Source: Actinostola sp. cb2023
Taxonomy: Eukaryota > Cnidaria > Anthozoa > Actiniaria > Actinostolidae
Assembly: GCA_033675265.1 (NCBI GenBank)
Contig: JAUJYZ010000906.1
Coordinates: 208,501 to 272,500 of the forward strand
Direction of reading: 5' to 3'
Length of the DNA: 64,000 nt
How positions within the stretch are numbered: position 1 is the first letter of the stretch; each line of letters begins with the position of its first letter. Under the pieces are notes generated by a model. It saw only the letters and a list, made by a program, of their open reading frames with translations. It ran no database searches and was not told the DNA's origin. Of this stretch, positions 61,285 to 64,000 are shown piece by piece. Position numbers and translations under genes: made by a program.

Positions 61285-63874
61285 CGGACAGACAGACAGA
61301 CATCAGAAAATACCCATAATGAGGCTGTGACCTCCTGTGACCACATCTCCTGAACCTCTCCCTAGAGATATTGAGTATACACACCTGACTGGCACGAGTA
61401 GAATGAGAAGGACTGGGAAAAACATCTTTGTGTAAGACGAACCAAAAAACCCAAAGCCACAAATGATAGCAAGTTGAAGGAGTTGTATCCCAGTGTACTG
61501 GTGGATCTTACGTTGTGGTACTCGACGTATGTAGTGGTTAGGTGGGTAGGCACACTATTGAGAGAGATACTTGTTTACTAGTCTACTTATAGTATACCGT
61601 TATCTTACATTGTGGTACTCGACGTATGTAGTGGTTAGGTGGGTAGGCACACTATTGAGAGAGATACTTGTTTATTAGTCTACTTATAGTATACCGTTAT
61701 CTTACGTTGTGGTACTCGACGTATGTAGTGGTTAGGTGGGTAGGCACACTATTGAGAGAGATACTTGTTTACTAGTCTACTTATAGTATACCGTTATCTT
61801 ACGTTGTGGTACTCGACGTATGTAGTGGTTAGGTGGGTAGGCACACTATTGAGAGAGATACTTGTTTACTAGTCTACTTATAGTATACCGTTATCTTACG
61901 TTGTGGTACTCGACGTATGTAGTGGTTAGGTGGGTAGGCACACTATTGAGAGAGATACTTGTTTACTAGTCTACTTATAGTATACCGTTATCTTACGTTG
62001 TGGTACTCGACGTATGTAGTGGTTAGGTGGGTAGGCACACTATTGAGAGAGATACTTGTTTACTAGTCTACTTATAGTATACCGTTATCTTACGTTGTGG
62101 TACTCGACGTATGTAGTGGTTAGGTGGGTAGGCACACTATTGAGAGAGATACTTGTTTACTAGTCTACTTATAGTATACCGTTATACAGTATACACATTA
62201 ATGTAAGGAGGTCATAAAACTAGTCGTACGTACTGATAGCAACCTGTGAATAGGCTCTCGAGGTGAGAGGAAGGGGAGCGGAAATGGGAGGTGCAAGGGA
62301 AAGGGGACGGGGAATCGGGAGGGTTTTGAGGGTATAACAATGAGGAGTGAGGGTGATCCCCCCCCCCCCCCCCCCCCCCCCGAGAAAGTCGCCCATGATA
62401 CCATGGTGTCAGGCTGTGGTTGATTTATTCACTGATGATTGATATTGATCAGAAGTATACAAACAGCATCGACTGACAAACAAGTTCATATATAGAGTCG
62501 TTCAACCAATCACAGCGCCCAAAATTATTTTTCAACCAATCAGAATGCTTGGACATGAACCGTACTTCTCACTCATACGAAAACGACTCTATAATATGTT
62601 TACCTGTTCGGTTACAAGCAACAAAAAACGTTCAAACATCTGGTTGTCCGAGAGCGGCGTAATGGCTAAAAATAAGAACAGGCCGTCCAGTACTGCAGTA
62701 GGAATATAGCCAAGTGGTGTTGGTATCATGAACATTGATAAACCAATCAGAACGTGGGAGATCAAGATAGACAGGCGAGTCTCGCGAACTTTCACAATTC
62801 TATTAAAAAACAATTTTTTTTTAGTTCGCATAGAAGCAAGTTAGTATTATCGCAAATCGTCAATAGCATCATCATCATCATCGTCATCATCATCAGCATC
62901 ATCATCATCATCATCAGCATCATCATCATCGTCATCATCATCATCATCATCGTCGTCATCTGAATAATTGAGTCATCATCACCATCACCATCACAACCAC
63001 CATCATTATCATAATGAATTGTCCAAATCATCATCATCATTTAAGAATAATCATTACTTCCGGCAACGTTTTCTCCTAAACTCGTCCATAATTAAATGAG
63101 TGTAACAGCAGCAGTTGTAACTTACACGTCAAAAATGTGTCCTTGATCCACTCTCTCCTCGACATCAGCCAACGCCCTGACGTGTAGGGGTGAGTGGGGC
63201 AGAGCAGCGTGTACCCATGGCAACCCAAAGATTGATAGAATACCATTAAGTACTCCAATAACAAGCAGATCGAGGTGATACGCGGTGCCTTTCTTCAATC
63301 TATAGAGTAATATCAGTCAATTGATTTAGATGTACCTCAGATTTAATAATTCTATAACCTAAAAACGTAAAAGAGAAAATAAAAAACTCATTTTTTCTTG
63401 CCTAAAACTGCTTCTGTATGACGACAGAAATAAGTTTTTTGGGTTTCACATTTGCAAGGAACATTTACCCTATCAAAATAGCTGTAGATCACCGCTAGAT
63501 CTTAACTTTTCAGTTGCCGTTTATACCCATTCTGAGTTGGTATTGTCGACTGTGGAATTTACAGTAAATTGTGCAGTATAATAAAATAGCCTAAAACAAC
63601 TTCTGTATGACGATAGAAATACGTTTTTAGTTTTAACCTATCAAAATAGCTTTAATAAGAAGTCCGAGTTCACGCAAGGTTCATTTAACCTATTATAATA
63701 GCTTTATTAAGACATAGACTTTAGACTTTTATTTAGTACCAGTAGTTTGCATACAATTAAGTTTATAAACGTATGTTTGGTTTTATACACTCAGACGCGT
63801 TCTTACCTGTTGTTTGGACTGTTTACGATAGCGCTACCAATATTTTGTTCCACCAAAAAAACAAGAGCGACAGG
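61006..63874 (-). CDS. SLC4A11: SLC4A11-like transporter, 3' part (5 exons, 5' end off window)
   Basis: Gene-level entry. SLC4A11 is a plasma-membrane member of the SLC4 anion-transporter family; in mammals it is reported to carry H+/NH3/water, and plant relatives carry borate. Five exons join without a phase conflict: [14 protein letters not shown], then [19 protein letters not shown] with [20 protein letters not shown], then [20 protein letters not shown], then [20 protein letters not shown], then [16 protein letters not shown] and stop. The [19 protein letters not shown] stretch and the [15 protein letters not shown] stretch are specific to SLC4A11 rather than to bicarbonate transporters. 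About 226 C-terminal residues are present, covering the last membrane spans. Confidence 0.93.
61190..61302. repeat. GACA/GAAT short tandem repeats
   Basis: GACAGACAGACAGAATGAAT-type sequence in the last intron of the SLC4A11-like gene. Confidence 0.9.
61385..61554 (-). CDS. SLC4A11: SLC4A11-like exon (second from last; 5' end copied in array)
   Basis: 170 nt, acceptor tctcaatag, donor GTCAG|GTGTGT. It encodes [20 protein letters not shown], then a hydrophobic stretch ending [13 protein letters not shown]. The acceptor and first roughly 50 nt are repeated six more times upstream in the 97-bp array. Confidence 0.93.
61505..62190 (-). repeat. SLC4A11: 97-bp tandem array made of an SLC4A11 exon start with its acceptor (7 copies)
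   Basis: The motif TTGTGGTACTCGACG recurs at 61513, 61610, 61707, 61804, 61901, 61998 and 62095, an exact 97-bp period. On the minus strand each unit carries TCTCTCTCAATAG| followed by TGTGCCTACCCACCTAACCA and the rest of the codons for [14 protein letters not shown]. The copy at 61505-61560 belongs to the real exon. Confidence 0.96.
62357..62381. repeat. poly(C) run
   Basis: More than 20 consecutive C bases in an intron, likely length-variable and prone to sequencing error. Confidence 0.9.
62493..62592. mobile_element. 100-bp MITE ending next to an SLC4A11 splice donor
   Basis: Ends TAGAGTCGTT and AACGACTCTA with two CAACCAATCA motifs. The same CATACGAAAACGACTCTA end occurs at 7.24-7.26 kb. 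Confidence 0.65.
62604..62799 (-). CDS. SLC4A11: SLC4A11-like exon (third from last)
   Basis: 196 nt, acceptor tttttaatag, donor GAACAG|GTAAAC. It encodes [20 protein letters not shown], then [20 protein letters not shown] and a third helix ending LLLVTEQ. It ends in phase 0. A short inverted-repeat element ends 12 nt beyond its donor. Confidence 0.93.
62868..63035. repeat. ATC trinucleotide array
   Basis: ATCATCATCGTCATC repeats followed by CACCATCACCATCACAACC, in the intron between the third- and fourth-from-last SLC4A11 exons. Confidence 0.9.
63126..63299 (-). CDS. SLC4A11: SLC4A11-like exon (fourth from last)
   Basis: 174 nt, acceptor ctctatag, donor GACGT|GTAAGT. It encodes [20 protein letters not shown], then [20 protein letters not shown], then [14 protein letters not shown]. 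This is the most diagnostic part of the family. Confidence 0.95.
63807..63874 (-). CDS. SLC4A11: SLC4A11-like exon (fifth from last)
   Basis: 68 nt, acceptor cggctttag, donor ACAG|GTAAGA. It encodes [20 protein letters not shown] and then NN plus 2 nt, a membrane helix ending in the conserved QNI. The leftover AG plus the first base of the next exon gives Arg before LKKG. Confidence 0.8.
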
Positions 63875-64000
63875 CTAAAGCCGAGGCCACAGGAACAGGA
63901 TCCCAGAACGGCTCCGGCAGAGAGGCTTGCTAGCGAGGGATTCTTAATATTTAAGGCAGTATCGTAGTCTAGTTTATGCACTGTCGATAGAAATGGAAAT

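Overview
The window is animal nuclear DNA. Both recognisable genes have many short exons with GT-AG introns. The sequence is AT-rich, full of short inverted-repeat transposons and tRNA-derived SINE-like elements, and close to half of it is tandem-repeat arrays. The two gene families (a ZNFX1-type helicase and an SLC4A11-type transporter) are metazoan. The repeat style suggests a marine invertebrate, perhaps a sponge or a cnidarian, but I cannot name the species.

Two genes lie head to tail on the minus strand. (1) Right edge, 63874 to 61006: the last five coding exons of an SLC4A11-like membrane transporter, with its 5' part beyond the window. (2) 60321 down to about 10.7 kb: a 24-exon, roughly 50 kb gene for a ZNFX1/Upf1-like superfamily 1 helicase. 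I rebuilt it exon by exon. All phases match from exon 1 to exon 22 (1305 codons) and all core helicase motifs are present. Exon 23 fits less firmly. Exon 24 replaces the zinc-finger region usual for ZNFX1 with a 31-residue tandem-repeat tail that carries frameshifts.

Most of the helicase gene's length is arrays inside introns: 48-bp units (intron 3), CAGT repeats (intron 8), AATAC/AATGC repeats plus 105-bp units (intron 9), 94-bp and 23-bp units (intron 14), a 10.4-kb array of about 63-bp units plus 66-bp units (intron 19), 62-bp units (intron 21), and CAA/CAG plus a 4.7-kb purine array (intron 22). A 3.4-kb array of 27-bp units follows the 3' end. The leftmost 7 kb has no gene I recognise: it holds a 1.88-kb direct duplication and transposon remnants.

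The most notable observation is that three arrays are made of pieces of exon joined to their own splice site. The 63-bp array (about 160 copies) repeats the last 30 nt of helicase exon 19 with its 5' splice site. The 105-bp array repeats the last roughly 50 nt of exon 9 with its 5' splice site. The 97-bp array repeats the 3' splice site and first roughly 50 nt of an SLC4A11 exon. Two further arrays repeat the A-box half of tRNA-derived elements. Local tandem amplification in this genome seems to have captured functional junctions several times, leaving genes with many decoy splice sites beside the real ones.
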